From Polaromonas jejuensis NBRC 106434 (GTDB taxonomy: Bacteria > Pseudomonadota > Gammaproteobacteria > Burkholderiales > Burkholderiaceae_C): 42,278 nt of DNA. Position numbers and translations under genes: made by a program. Location of the stretch: the NCBI RefSeq assembly GCF_001598235.1, contig NZ_BCYO01000031.1, positions 1 to 42,278 of the forward strand, given 5' to 3'. Below the pieces are notes generated by a model. That model was not told the origin of the DNA. It saw only the letters and a program-made list of their open reading frames with translations, and did no database searches. Below are positions 1 to 7,104 of this stretch, piece by piece. The stretch's first letter is position 1; each line of letters begins with the position of its first letter.

Positions 1-399
1 AGTAGCTGAAATGGGTCGAGAAGAGCAGCTAGCAATCGTGAAATGCAGACGTTCAAGATGCCGCCCCGCTGCGAGGTGACGCCAACGGCGGCTGTAACTC
101 CGAAAGCAGTCATGGGTCGGCTGAGGGCGTGGGCTTCCGCATGACCGCTAATGGAAAGAGACCGTGAGTTCATGCTGCCGCTCCGACCGGCAGCAACCGT
201 TTAGGTTTGTTCACGCTGCGAAGCCGACGTCACAATGGACGCCTCTTTCAGGCTGACTGCGGCCAGTCAGTTGCGGAATCTGGCTGACAGCAACGGCTAA
301 TCGCAGACATTCAACGCAAAGGTAACCGGTGCTTTGTACCAGAAGCCGACAACACCGGTGGACACCGCGTGCTAGCTGACCGGTATGTATGCGGTATTT
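1..399. other. non-coding stretch, no gene seen
   Basis: No open frame here looks like protein. The sequence has short imperfect internal repetitions of CGGCAGCAACCG/GACAGCAACGGC type and CTGACTGCGGCCAGTCAG-like dyads, of the kind seen in decayed intergenic DNA of Burkholderiales. I cannot assign a function. The window begins inside this stretch, so an element reaching further left cannot be excluded. Confidence 0.4.
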
Positions 400-1059
400 T
401 CATCGCCGATCGAAGCGTCTGGAGGCCGCAAGTACGTCAAGGCCCACTTCAACACGCGACCGACACCAAGAAGCATCCTCGGCTGACCATCCAAGCTCTT
501 CCATCAATAGCACCTGGAAAGAATCGAGATCAAAGCTCTTTCTCGTGTACCGTGAGATTGCGCAGGTAAAGGCATCCAGGCGCTGAATATCCAAGGGATG
601 ATGACTGAGCGGATGTAATGCCAGGTAGCGTTGCAAAAGCTTCCATGTAACCTTACCTGTCACTACATCCGCGAGACGAATATCAGCTTTTGATAGCACA
701 ACCTTGATACGGGTACCGTGAAGTCGACTACGCGCACGAAGAGCACGAGCGAACGACACCAGCACAGCGTTATATTCAGCAACGCTGAGGCGGGAGGCAG
801 AGAGCGGGATGATGTTGGCGACCGTGAGTGACCGTTTGCCTTCTCTTGGAACAGTCAAGTGAATGGCAGCATGAGGAAGAGCGCTGGAGGCAGTAACAAT
901 GCAGCACGACGGCGCGCCGCACAATTTCTCGTATTCGGCACTTTTTTCGGCCAGAAGTGCCCACTTAGAGGATGCCTCCGCAAAGGACTCGATGTAGCGA
1001 GCGAGTGCCGAAGCATCGTGCGTTTCGGAAGCTACGGTGGCGTCACGGTAGCGGTTCAT
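400..1059 (-). CDS. hypothetical protein, 219 aa, downstream of the NERD-helicase gene
   Basis: I do not recognise this family. The frame is long and the composition is protein-like: soluble, no signal peptide, no membrane segment, with a mixed alpha/beta look. The C-terminal third (about residues 150-205) has helix-like stretches and a conserved-looking GWSAEDASW segment. It starts with ATG at 1059 with no strong ribosome binding site. A small frame (1056-1304) ends with an ATGA overlap on this start, which would allow translational coupling. It is on the same strand as the NERD-helicase gene about 310 bp upstream, so co-transcription is possible. The surrounding DNA is less GC-rich than the rest of the window, which suggests horizontal acquisition. 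Existence as a gene is likely; the function is unknown. Confidence 0.6.
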   Translation of the reverse strand: MNRYRDATVASETHDASALARYIESFAEASSKWALLAEKSAEYEKLCGAPSCCIVTASSALPHAAIHLTVPREGKRSLTVANIIPLSASRLSVAEYNAVLVSFARALRARSRLHGTRIKVVLSKADIRLADVVTGKVTWKLLQRYLALHPLSHHPLDIQRLDAFTCAISRYTRKSFDLDSFQVLLMEELGWSAEDASWCRSRVEVGLDVLAASRRFDRR

Positions 1060-1304
1060 GTGGCATAAAACTTAATGTAGGAAGTGGCTTGCGCGGTGGC
1101 GCAAGATGTCTCCTCAACCGATAGGGTGGAATCACATGTTTGTTTACGCGAGATTGGCGCACTGGTCTTCATTGCCGTAGGGATCAGGTCTTCATTTAGT
1201 TGAGCGTCTGCCTCGCAAACGGCGATCCCCAATCGAAATCCGCAGTGTTTATTGCTGCGCTGGAACGGCTCGGAGTCGGGAGTGCGAGTCCAGAATTTTG
1301 GCAA
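1056..1304 (-). CDS. possible small ORF, 82 aa, coupled by ATGA to the next frame
   Basis: This weak candidate fills the roughly 310-base gap between the NERD-helicase stop and the 219-aa gene. It would start at a TTG at 1304. Its TGA stop overlaps the downstream ATG as ATGA, a typical translational-coupling arrangement. The peptide is Ser/Thr rich and matches nothing I know. No clear ribosome binding site precedes the TTG. It may be a chance open frame; otherwise I see nothing in this gap. Confidence 0.2.
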   Translation of the reverse strand: MPKFWTRTPDSEPFQRSNKHCGFRLGIAVCEADAQLNEDLIPTAMKTSAPISRKQTCDSTLSVEETSCATAQATSYIKFYAT

Positions 1305-1370
1305 GCGGTCATGGGCATAGTCTTTTGAATCCGCCGCGCCTGTACGCGAAGAGCAGGCTCAAAGAGAAAA

Positions 1371-3827
1371 TTATGACTTCGAAGGCCTTGATATTCTGTA
1401 GCGGCCTTTCCCAGCTTTCGTAAGAAGCTCTTGGGTATAGCTACGGCCCAACGCGAGAGCAATTCTGTTGCGCCACAAGGCAGCTGTCACGCCAGGTGGC
1501 AAGACATACCGCCCAGTGGCTTCCGCGAGCCGGTCAAGAACTAGCAGCGTTCCCTCGCTCAAAAGGCTTATGCGCGCGTATACGAAAGCCATTGCAGCAC
1601 GAAAGACTATAGTCCCGGTTGGAAGCATTTCTAGTTGGGTACATTGGTAGCCAGCGTTTTTTCGCGCCAACCGGCGCGCGCCAAGCGCGGCCAGACTCAA
1701 GGGCAAACGTACCAGTTCATCCTTGTTCTCTGTCGTCCCGGAACACAGCAACTGGTCGTATTCACGCAGTAGATCAAAGAGCTGGGACGTCGGCTCACCT
1801 CGATCCTCACTCTTCGCTACGCAGGCCTGGCAATGCCACGTGTCTGAAAGCGCCTCACGCTGAAATGGCACTACTGCATCGCAATCCTCACAAGATCCGA
1901 GTCTGTGAGGAGAGCCGCCATTTCCGCGATCTGCATCATCAACAGGCATTGAGAACTGAACCTCTCGGCGCGACTTGTCGGTCCAAGCGTATACAGGCCA
2001 GCGATGATGGCACACCAAGTAGTCGATCCAAAGTTCAGCAGCCTCATCATTATCTTGACGGTCTACGAGCCAGGCCCCCCAGTCTGGGCACCAGCGTATG
2101 CTTGCGGACTGCAGCGAAAGCGGTACAGACTGCACGTGATTCGCCATGATGAATCGTGTCGAAGCCTGCTCGCTCGTTTCCTGGGCCAGTTCAGCATTGC
2201 GAGGCTCTGCAAGTATCAATTCATGAAAGCGGCCACTGGGAGCCCGAAATCCGAGACTCTCCGCGTCATATAGGGCCACGCACACCGTGGTGGCACGGGA
2301 GTACGCACAAAACAACTCCACGTCATCCATCGTTTCGGCCCAAGCGATAACTATGGCTGGCGACTCCAAGCCTCTGAAGCGAGATACTGTTTCATATCGC
2401 TCATGGCCTTGGTATTCAGCTACAGCAGCATACTTCGACAGAACAACGACATCTTCACGGCGAAGGCCCTGTGCCTCGAGTTCCGCGAGCACCAAATCGA
2501 CCGCTTTGCCGACGTCGGTAACGACCCTCTCTTGAAGTGCCTCTGGCTCCAAATCTCGCGGACTGAACACTTGATAAGTGGGCGTTTTGATCCTCAATAG
2601 GTGATCCGTGACGACCTTTGGAGAGCGCAATGGAATTGTTAGAGAGAAAGGTTCCTTCGTGCCAAAACACTTACAAAGATCCTGGACCGAAACACGCTCC
2701 TTCTCGAATGCGAAAAGCTGGGTTTCGTCACAGAAGGCCACGATCTTTTTTGCCTCAAAGTGACGCGCCAGCCAATCGCACCACATCGGCTTGAGGGTCT
2801 GTGCTTCATCGATGATCAACACGTCGAATTGGGGCACAAGCCCCTGGCGATCTGCCGCCAGAAGATCGTCCAAGCACCCTGTATCCATCCATTCCTGATT
2901 GCGTACAACATCGCCATGCAGTTTGCGCGAAGCAGCCGCACAGAAGCTGTGCCAAGTAGAAACCACACCACCGGTTATTTCGATCTCGGCTCGCCAATGT
3001 TTGGCAAGTAAGTTATTAAGTGTGAGACCCAGAACTCTTTGGCCGCCCATCGCAAGCCGTCGGGCGAGCTCTATTCCAATGAGCGTCTTCCCTGTCCCCG
3101 GCCATCCACTGACAACAAGCCGAGCGCTTGACACTGCGGTGTCGACGACTCTTGATTGTTCTTGGGTCAAGCGAAGCCACATGCGGTTGTCATACTCGAC
3201 ACGTGACGCCCAGTTCGGTGTACCATCGAATTCAGGGCAAAGCGTTTGAACAAGCTTGGCCTTCCTCGCGCTGCCCAGTGGGCTAGAACTATTTGCAGCC
3301 CGCCAAAACCGCATGATGCGTTGAATGTGTAGGCCCAAGTCGGCCATGCCACTCCTGTCAACGAAGATTGACTCCCGCGGAGACACGGACGCATCGACCA
3401 TAGCAGCGTCGATCACTTGATCGCCGAAGCTGCTGTCCGGAAAGATGAACCCGTAGCCGATGCGAAAACGCAGGCTGGGATCGTGGCCAAGCCATCGAGC
3501 AAGCCCGTGAGCATTTTTTCGTGCTTGCCTGACGGGATGACTACTGCGACCTGATTTAACGTGCACAAAGGTCGCCCCTTCCGTGCGATGCACTCCACCC
3601 TTAACTTCCACGGCCAGAATGCCGAGAGCCTCATGCACGATGAGGAAGTCGATTTCGCCAGTGGGGGGGTAGTCGCGGTCGATTGCCCTCACTGATGAGC
3701 ACAACCAGGGAAGGCTGTGAATGACGACGAAATCGTTAGACAACCCCTTCTTGAGCAAATGGTAGATACGTCGCTCAGCCGCGCTGTCAGTCTCGGCTGG
3801 TCCAACTGACGGAATCATCTGTGCCAC
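1371..3827 (-). CDS. NERD nuclease-domain / superfamily 1 helicase fusion protein
   Basis: This 818-aa protein joins an N-terminal nuclease-related (NERD) domain to an SF1 (UvrD-like) helicase core. In the NERD part (about residues 15-130) the restriction-like motif is visible as GEID at 58-60 followed by AVEVKGG at 72-78. The helicase shows LTQEQ (220-224), Walker A GWPGTGKT (241-248), Walker B IIDEAQ (338-343), DETQ (367-370), FRGLESP (484-490, motif V-like) and YSRATT (509-514, motif VI-like). A four-cysteine zinc-ribbon-like element (C646, C649, C666, C669) follows. The start is taken as GTG at 3827, with AGAGGA close upstream; an ATG three codons later is possible. NERD-helicases include the staphylococcal anti-phage protein Nhi. 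A role in DNA processing or phage defence is inferred from domains and island context, not shown. Confidence 0.8.
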   Translation of the reverse strand: MAQMIPSVGPAETDSAAERRIYHLLKKGLSNDFVVIHSLPWLCSSVRAIDRDYPPTGEIDFLIVHEALGILAVEVKGGVHRTEGATFVHVKSGRSSHPVRQARKNAHGLARWLGHDPSLRFRIGYGFIFPDSSFGDQVIDAAMVDASVSPRESIFVDRSGMADLGLHIQRIMRFWRAANSSSPLGSARKAKLVQTLCPEFDGTPNWASRVEYDNRMWLRLTQEQSRVVDTAVSSARLVVSGWPGTGKTLIGIELARRLAMGGQRVLGLTLNNLLAKHWRAEIEITGGVVSTWHSFCAAASRKLHGDVVRNQEWMDTGCLDDLLAADRQGLVPQFDVLIIDEAQTLKPMWCDWLARHFEAKKIVAFCDETQLFAFEKERVSVQDLCKCFGTKEPFSLTIPLRSPKVVTDHLLRIKTPTYQVFSPRDLEPEALQERVVTDVGKAVDLVLAELEAQGLRREDVVVLSKYAAVAEYQGHERYETVSRFRGLESPAIVIAWAETMDDVELFCAYSRATTVCVALYDAESLGFRAPSGRFHELILAEPRNAELAQETSEQASTRFIMANHVQSVPLSLQSASIRWCPDWGAWLVDRQDNDEAAELWIDYLVCHHRWPVYAWTDKSRREVQFSMPVDDADRGNGGSPHRLGSCEDCDAVVPFQREALSDTWHCQACVAKSEDRGEPTSQLFDLLREYDQLLCSGTTENKDELVRLPLSLAALGARRLARKNAGYQCTQLEMLPTGTIVFRAAMAFVYARISLLSEGTLLVLDRLAEATGRYVLPPGVTAALWRNRIALALGRSYTQELLTKAGKGRYRISRPSKS

Positions 3828-4118
3828 TGAAGTCCTCTCACACGCGGTATATGCCTCTGCATCGCGACGCAGAAAAAATTACCCACTGCTCATTGTCCCC
3901 CGGCGTCTAGATGTGTAAATCTAGTGAAAGAGTTTCGAGAGCGGATACTTTCAGTGTAGCTATCGTTCCAAGGGGGCGTGCGTCCACTGTCCTCAGCAAC
4001 TGACGTTCGGCCGGCAGAACAAGTGACACGATGCAACCGCGTTTGCTAATCTCTGCAATTCATCCAAGATCAGCCGTCAATGCGGTCAACGCCTTCGCAT
4101 GGAATGTCTGATATGTGC
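3828..4118. other. intergenic region upstream of the NERD-helicase gene
   Basis: No convincing gene here. It presumably holds the promoter of the leftward NERD-helicase gene. AT-richer runs lie around 3870-3960, but I cannot name definite -35 and -10 boxes. Confidence 0.3.
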
Positions 4119-4433
4119 TCAAAAGCGTGAATACGGCACGTGGTTCGACTGACAGAACTCGCTGCGAAGCCGTCGTCCCAAGTCAAAAATTGACCACCAA
4201 TTTGTGCTGAGAAGTGGCTCGCCTTGACCAGAAAAAGCATTTCGAAGAACGTCAGCAGGCATTTCTTTCAGGCCATCAACGTGCTCAGTACGGTGGTCAA
4301 AAGAAAAACCTCGCAAGATCTGTGATTTGCAAGGTTTCTTAGATTCAGGAACCGCCTTTTTAAGCGACGCGCAGATGTCGGAGGTGAGGGCGATCAAGCT
4401 GCAGCCGAGTGCTTGTTCATCGCCGCGATGCAT
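4119..4433 (-). CDS. possible small protein, 104 aa, overlapping the alpA-like gene
   Basis: This leftward frame starts at ATG 4433, inside the last codons of the AlpA-like gene and in another frame. A strong Shine-Dalgarno-like GGAGGA lies about nine bases before the ATG; it is also part of the alpA coding sequence. The peptide is hydrophilic in its middle (around KKAVPESKKPCK) and ends with an aromatic and basic tail. I recognise no family. The overlap of about 40 bases and the ribosome-binding site favour a coupled gene, but the frame could be fortuitous. Confidence 0.3.
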   Translation of the reverse strand: MHRGDEQALGCSLIALTSDICASLKKAVPESKKPCKSQILRGFSFDHRTEHVDGLKEMPADVLRNAFSGQGEPLLSTNWWSIFDLGRRLRSEFCQSNHVPYSRF

Positions 4434-4612
4434 GCTTCGATGTCCTCCTCCCTCCAGGCGACCGTCCGCTTTCCGATGCGCACCGGCTGGGGATAGAGCC
4501 CTGTTTGCATGCCCGCGTAGAGTGATGATCGACTGATGGGAAGGCGCTGAAGCACTTCTTGGATACGGAGGAGGATCGAGCGCTTCGATTTGGCGGGTGC
4601 ATTGCTGCTCAT
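4394..4612 (-). CDS. AlpA-family DNA-binding regulator (excisionase-like)
   Basis: This 72-aa protein has the AlpA/MerR-like winged-helix pattern: ILLRIQEVLQRLPISRSSLY, a short linker, then YPQPVRIGKRTVAWREEDIEACI. The conserved S-R-S-S-L-Y helix, the basic IGKR turn and the W-x-E-x-x-I-E-x-W/C-like end are visible. The family regulates prophage and island integrase genes or acts as a recombination directionality factor, binding DNA in the cytoplasm. The start is set at ATG 4612, with AGGA eight bases upstream; the open frame reaches back to 4654. It lies near the right edge of the accessory segment, with no intact integrase next to it inside the window. Confidence 0.82.
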   Translation of the reverse strand: MSSNAPAKSKRSILLRIQEVLQRLPISRSSLYAGMQTGLYPQPVRIGKRTVAWREEDIEACIAAMNKHSAAA

Positions 4613-4879
4613 CGGATTTCCTTTCATAGAGATGACACATCTGCGTTCTTGCATCCACCACGGGCCGCGGTGGACTTCTGACGAGATGAAAGGATTCTTC
4701 CGAAAAAAAGCCCCTTTGTGGGCCGAGGGACCGAGTTAACACCCAGTTCATTTTGGCGTTTTTGGAGCCGCCCCTGATTCGCCAAATTCGTTCGTTTCGT
4801 TGGCTTCGTTTATGTTGGTAAAGTGGTTTTTGAGGCGCGCTGCTTGCGCTCAAGAGTCACTACTTTGCAGCCCCAAGAA

Positions 4880-4896
4880 AGGCAGTTAAACTGCCT
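4880..4896. repeat. perfect 17-bp palindrome
   Basis: AGGCAGTT and AACTGCCT are exact inverted arms around a single A. Such a dyad could be an operator for the nearby AlpA-type regulator or another repressor. It stands alone with no T run, so it is not an obvious terminator. The role is inferred only. Confidence 0.35.
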
Positions 4897-4994
4897 CCAC
4901 GACCGGCTTTTGGAACTGAAAAATTGGCAAAGTGTTACTTACGCAGTGCCTTTTTTCCGGAGAACGGAATTTGTAGATGGAAAGCGGCTTTTTC

Positions 4995-5042
4995 GGGGTG
5001 GTGTTTTCCGCCCCAGGCCACCAATTAAGCCCTTACAGGCAT
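4995..5042 (+). other. tRNA 3'-end/flank-like sequence, possible attachment-site remnant
   Basis: The sequence shows a hairpin (GGGGTGG with CCGCCCC, one G-T pair), then AGGCCACCA and AAGCCCTTACAGGC, then a terminator. The real tRNA-Lys 220 bp downstream also ends in CCACCA followed by AAGCCTTGTAGGC and a similar terminator. No intact tRNA can be folded here: the loop lacks TTCRA and the upstream arms are absent. One reading is that a left-lying island replaced all but the 3' end of a tRNA locus, leaving the original downstream flank. Confidence 0.3.
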
Positions 5043-5078
5043 AAAAACCCTGCTATTTAAAAGATAGCGGGGTTTTTT
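5043..5078 (+). terminator. rho-independent terminator
   Basis: AACCCTGCTAT pairs with ATAGCGGGGTT (one T-G pair) around an AT-rich loop and is followed by a run of six T. It belongs to the tRNA-flank-like sequence directly before it. The GCTAT/ATAGC core is shared with several other palindromes in the window. Confidence 0.65.
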
Positions 5079-5237
5079 GTTTTGGGCTCGCGGGATCGTC
5101 TGTGGGCAATGGCGTCGTCCCTGCCGGGCGAAAGACGTTTCGTTAGAGACTTGCGCCATGAAAAAAACAGAAATCCTTGATGTTCAAACCGGTCTGTCGT
5201 TTGTCTCGATGAAAACCTGTGGCAAAATATTGGCAGT

Positions 5238-5313
5238 GGGTTCTTAGCTCAGTTGGTAGAGCAGCGGACTCTTAATCCGTAGGTCGAGTGTTCGAGTCAC
5301 TCAGGACCCACCA
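5238..5313 (+). tRNA. tRNA-Lys (anticodon CTT)
   Basis: A full 76-nt cloverleaf with encoded CCA. The acceptor GGGTTCT pairs with AGGACCC (one G-T). The D-arm region is TAGCTCAGTTGGTAGAGCA. The anticodon arm GCGGA/TCCGT encloses loop CTCTTAA, with CTT as anticodon reading AAG. The T arm carries the TTCGAGT loop. It is intact and has its own terminator. The flanking DNA is a likely insertion hot spot: accessory genes lie to its left and a decayed integrase to its right beyond the phasin gene. Confidence 0.96.
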
Positions 5314-5335
5314 CCAACAAGCCTTGTAGGCACTG

Positions 5336-5373
5336 GCTCCGTCGCTATCAAATAGATAGTGCGGGGCTTTTTT
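5336..5373 (+). terminator. terminator of tRNA-Lys
   Basis: A long stem is formed by GCTCCG-T-CGCTATC and GATAGTG-CGGGGC around AAATA, with two wobble pairs, followed by six T. It begins 22 bases after the tRNA 3' end. Confidence 0.8.
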
Positions 5374-5644
5374 CTTTGGCCTGGGGTTACGCGGGGGTTA
5401 CATTTCCCTCGGAATCACGCCCCGCCATCACGCTACCTGTTCAATGCGCTTCATCGCCACGATAGCGCCGGACCTGCACAAGCACATCGCAGCAGTGGGG
5501 CTCTTTCTTGGCAGTCGTCTGTTCCCTCATGGATGGGCGTAGCACCCTTGTGCTTGTGCCGGACTACGTCAAGGAGTTTCGCGGGAAAGCGCTCCAAACT
5601 GCACCGACAGTACGGATACCCCAATTTAGACTTGGCCCTCAATC
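5374..5644. other. intergenic, no gene seen
   Basis: Downstream of the tRNA terminator and downstream of the convergent phasin gene. Short open frames occur on both strands, but none has a ribosome-binding site or recognisable domain. No clear phasin terminator was found. Confidence 0.3.
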
Positions 5645-6199
5645 TCAAGCCCCAAAAACTAGCGCTTCTTGGTGGGGGGCGGTCTTGGTGGCGTTCACAG
5701 CGGTGGCGGCAACAGTGTTGAAGTTGGCATCGGCGACTTCGCCGGCCTGCTTCACGGCCTTTTGCACGGACTCGACAGCGGTGTTGGCGGCGGTGACAGC
5801 GCTTTTCCACGCAGCCACGACCGCTTCAGAACCGGCGGGAGCATTCTTGGCGGCGTTGTCCACCATGTTAATCAAGGTCTTCTGGCCGTCAGCGACCTCA
5901 GGCTCATAATCCTTGCCGAACTCGGCACCCGTGCCCGAAGCGATCTCATACACGTGACGGCTGTAGGCGGCGGTTTTCTCAACCAGCAGCTGGAACAGGC
6001 CGGCTTGCAGGGCCAGCAGATCTTGTGCATCCTTCGCGCTCAGCAGGGCTTGCGTGTGGGCTTCGGACAGGGAGGCCTTGGTCGCGGTCACGTTCAGTTC
6101 AACCAGTTTCGCAACGTCTTCAAACGCCTTATTGGTCAGACCAAACAGGGTTTCGATATTGGCTTTCTGGGCGGCCAGGATTTGTTCTGCAGTCAGCAT
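5645..6199 (-). CDS. phaP: phasin family protein (PHB granule-associated)
   Basis: This 184-aa protein matches the PhaP-type phasins of Burkholderiales in length and in its N-terminal pattern LTAEQILAAQKANIETLFGL. The rest is an alanine-rich amphipathic helix with no signal peptide. Phasins coat polyhydroxybutyrate granules in the cytoplasm, control their size and number, and may activate PHA synthase. The start is placed at ATG 6199 because GGAG stands at a normal distance and the family begins here; the frame is open to 6217. It is a single leftward gene. Upstream are TTGCAAC-like words (about 6362 and 6417) and a GGTCAC-T-GTGACC dyad that could be control sites. A PhaR-type repressor usually controls such genes, but none is encoded in the window. 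Confidence 0.9.
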   Translation of the reverse strand: MLTAEQILAAQKANIETLFGLTNKAFEDVAKLVELNVTATKASLSEAHTQALLSAKDAQDLLALQAGLFQLLVEKTAAYSRHVYEIASGTGAEFGKDYEPEVADGQKTLINMVDNAAKNAPAGSEAVVAAWKSAVTAANTAVESVQKAVKQAGEVADANFNTVAATAVNATKTAPHQEALVFGA

Positions 6200-6769
6200 T
6201 GCTCTATCTCCAGTCAAGATGGCGCGCTAAAAGAATCCATCCCAGACCGTGGCAGAAGCCGGTTGATGGCTGGGTGGTTGCTCTCAATGCGGTAGTCGGC
6301 GGAAACCGTGCTAAGCCTTTTCACGTCAAGGCACTGAGGCGATGTTGGAGCGCGACCGTTGCAACCCAATGACTGTCGGTGGTTTTTATGAGGAATTCGG
6401 CGTCTTGCTTTGCAACATCGCTCACTCCGTCCGGGCAACCAAAGATACCTCAGTAATCGCCTCTTTTTCCCCCATGGAAAACCCTAGCTGATTACCACCA
6501 TTTTGTAGGTCACTGTGACCTTGCCCATGTTGTCCGCACTCCATACTTGCTCATGCCCTAATAATTTCATTTCCCGTTGTACTGGCATCTACGCCTGAAC
6601 AGGGGGTGGGGGGCGGGAAAATCGATGCGCTTGGGCGATGACATAATGCGGTCCATTAAGCCGCTATTTCGCCTACAGTGCTTGTAAGTGATCTCTGCCG
6701 CAGAGGTGGGCAGGCCTTGGTTGCCAAGGGCCTGTGTGCCCGAATGAGGCAGAAAAATGGAGAACCGAA
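6200..6769. promoter_or_regulatory. divergent intergenic region with GGTCAC/GTGACC dyad
   Basis: This 570-bp region separates phaP (leftward) from the DUF6494 gene (rightward) and must hold both promoters. A perfect inverted repeat, GGTCAC-T-GTGACC, lies at 6508-6520, about 310 bp before phaP. Two TTGCAAC-like words lie nearer phaP. An AT-rich patch around 6645-6675 could serve the DUF6494 gene. No coding frame is convincing. Confidence 0.3.
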
Positions 6770-6976
6770 ATGGATGACGAAACTTTCAATCTCAGCATTC
6801 GCAAGTTCTTGAAAACGGTCGGCGTCAAATCACAGCACGAAATCGAGCAAGCCGTGGCTCGCGCCATCGCGGCAGGCAGTATCGCAGGCACGGAGTCTTT
6901 CCCGGCAACCATGACGCTGGACATCGCCGGAGTGACTTTGAACGTCAAGTTTGAAGGGCAAATCAGCCTGCAGTAA
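6770..6976 (+). CDS. DUF6494 family small protein
   Basis: A 68-aa cytoplasmic protein of a conserved proteobacterial family of unknown function. The visible pattern is DDETFNLSIRKFLKTVGV, SQHEIEQAVARAIAAG, then TMTLDIAGVTLNVKFEGQISL: an N-terminal helix pair followed by a beta hairpin. The start is ATG 6770, with GGAG eight bases upstream. The longer open frame from 6734 begins at a TGT-ACC-rich segment not typical of the family. The opposite strand is open through this gene because the decayed integrase frame has lost its stop, so transcription of the relic could be antisense to it. Confidence 0.8.
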   Translation: MDDETFNLSIRKFLKTVGVKSQHEIEQAVARAIAAGSIAGTESFPATMTLDIAGVTLNVKFEGQISLQ

Positions 6977-7104
6977 TGTATCAGCTGTCGCGTGCGCTGA
7001 ACAGGCGCTCAAGCAGTCTTGATTGAGTAGTCCCACATAGCATCTGATTGTCAGGCGCAGAGGAAACCGGTGTTGCTCTGGCGGTGCCCTCCTACTGTGC
7101 CAGT

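Larger units (their letters stand above)
4613..5237. other. non-coding edge of the accessory region
   Basis: No gene is convincing over these roughly 620 bases. The stretch holds the upstream region of the alpA-like gene, an AT-rich segment with repeated TTCGTT/GTTTCG words near 4785-4810, a perfect palindrome at 4880-4896, and a tRNA-3'-flank-like sequence with terminator at about 4995-5078. Base composition changes towards the core genome around here. Confidence 0.4.
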
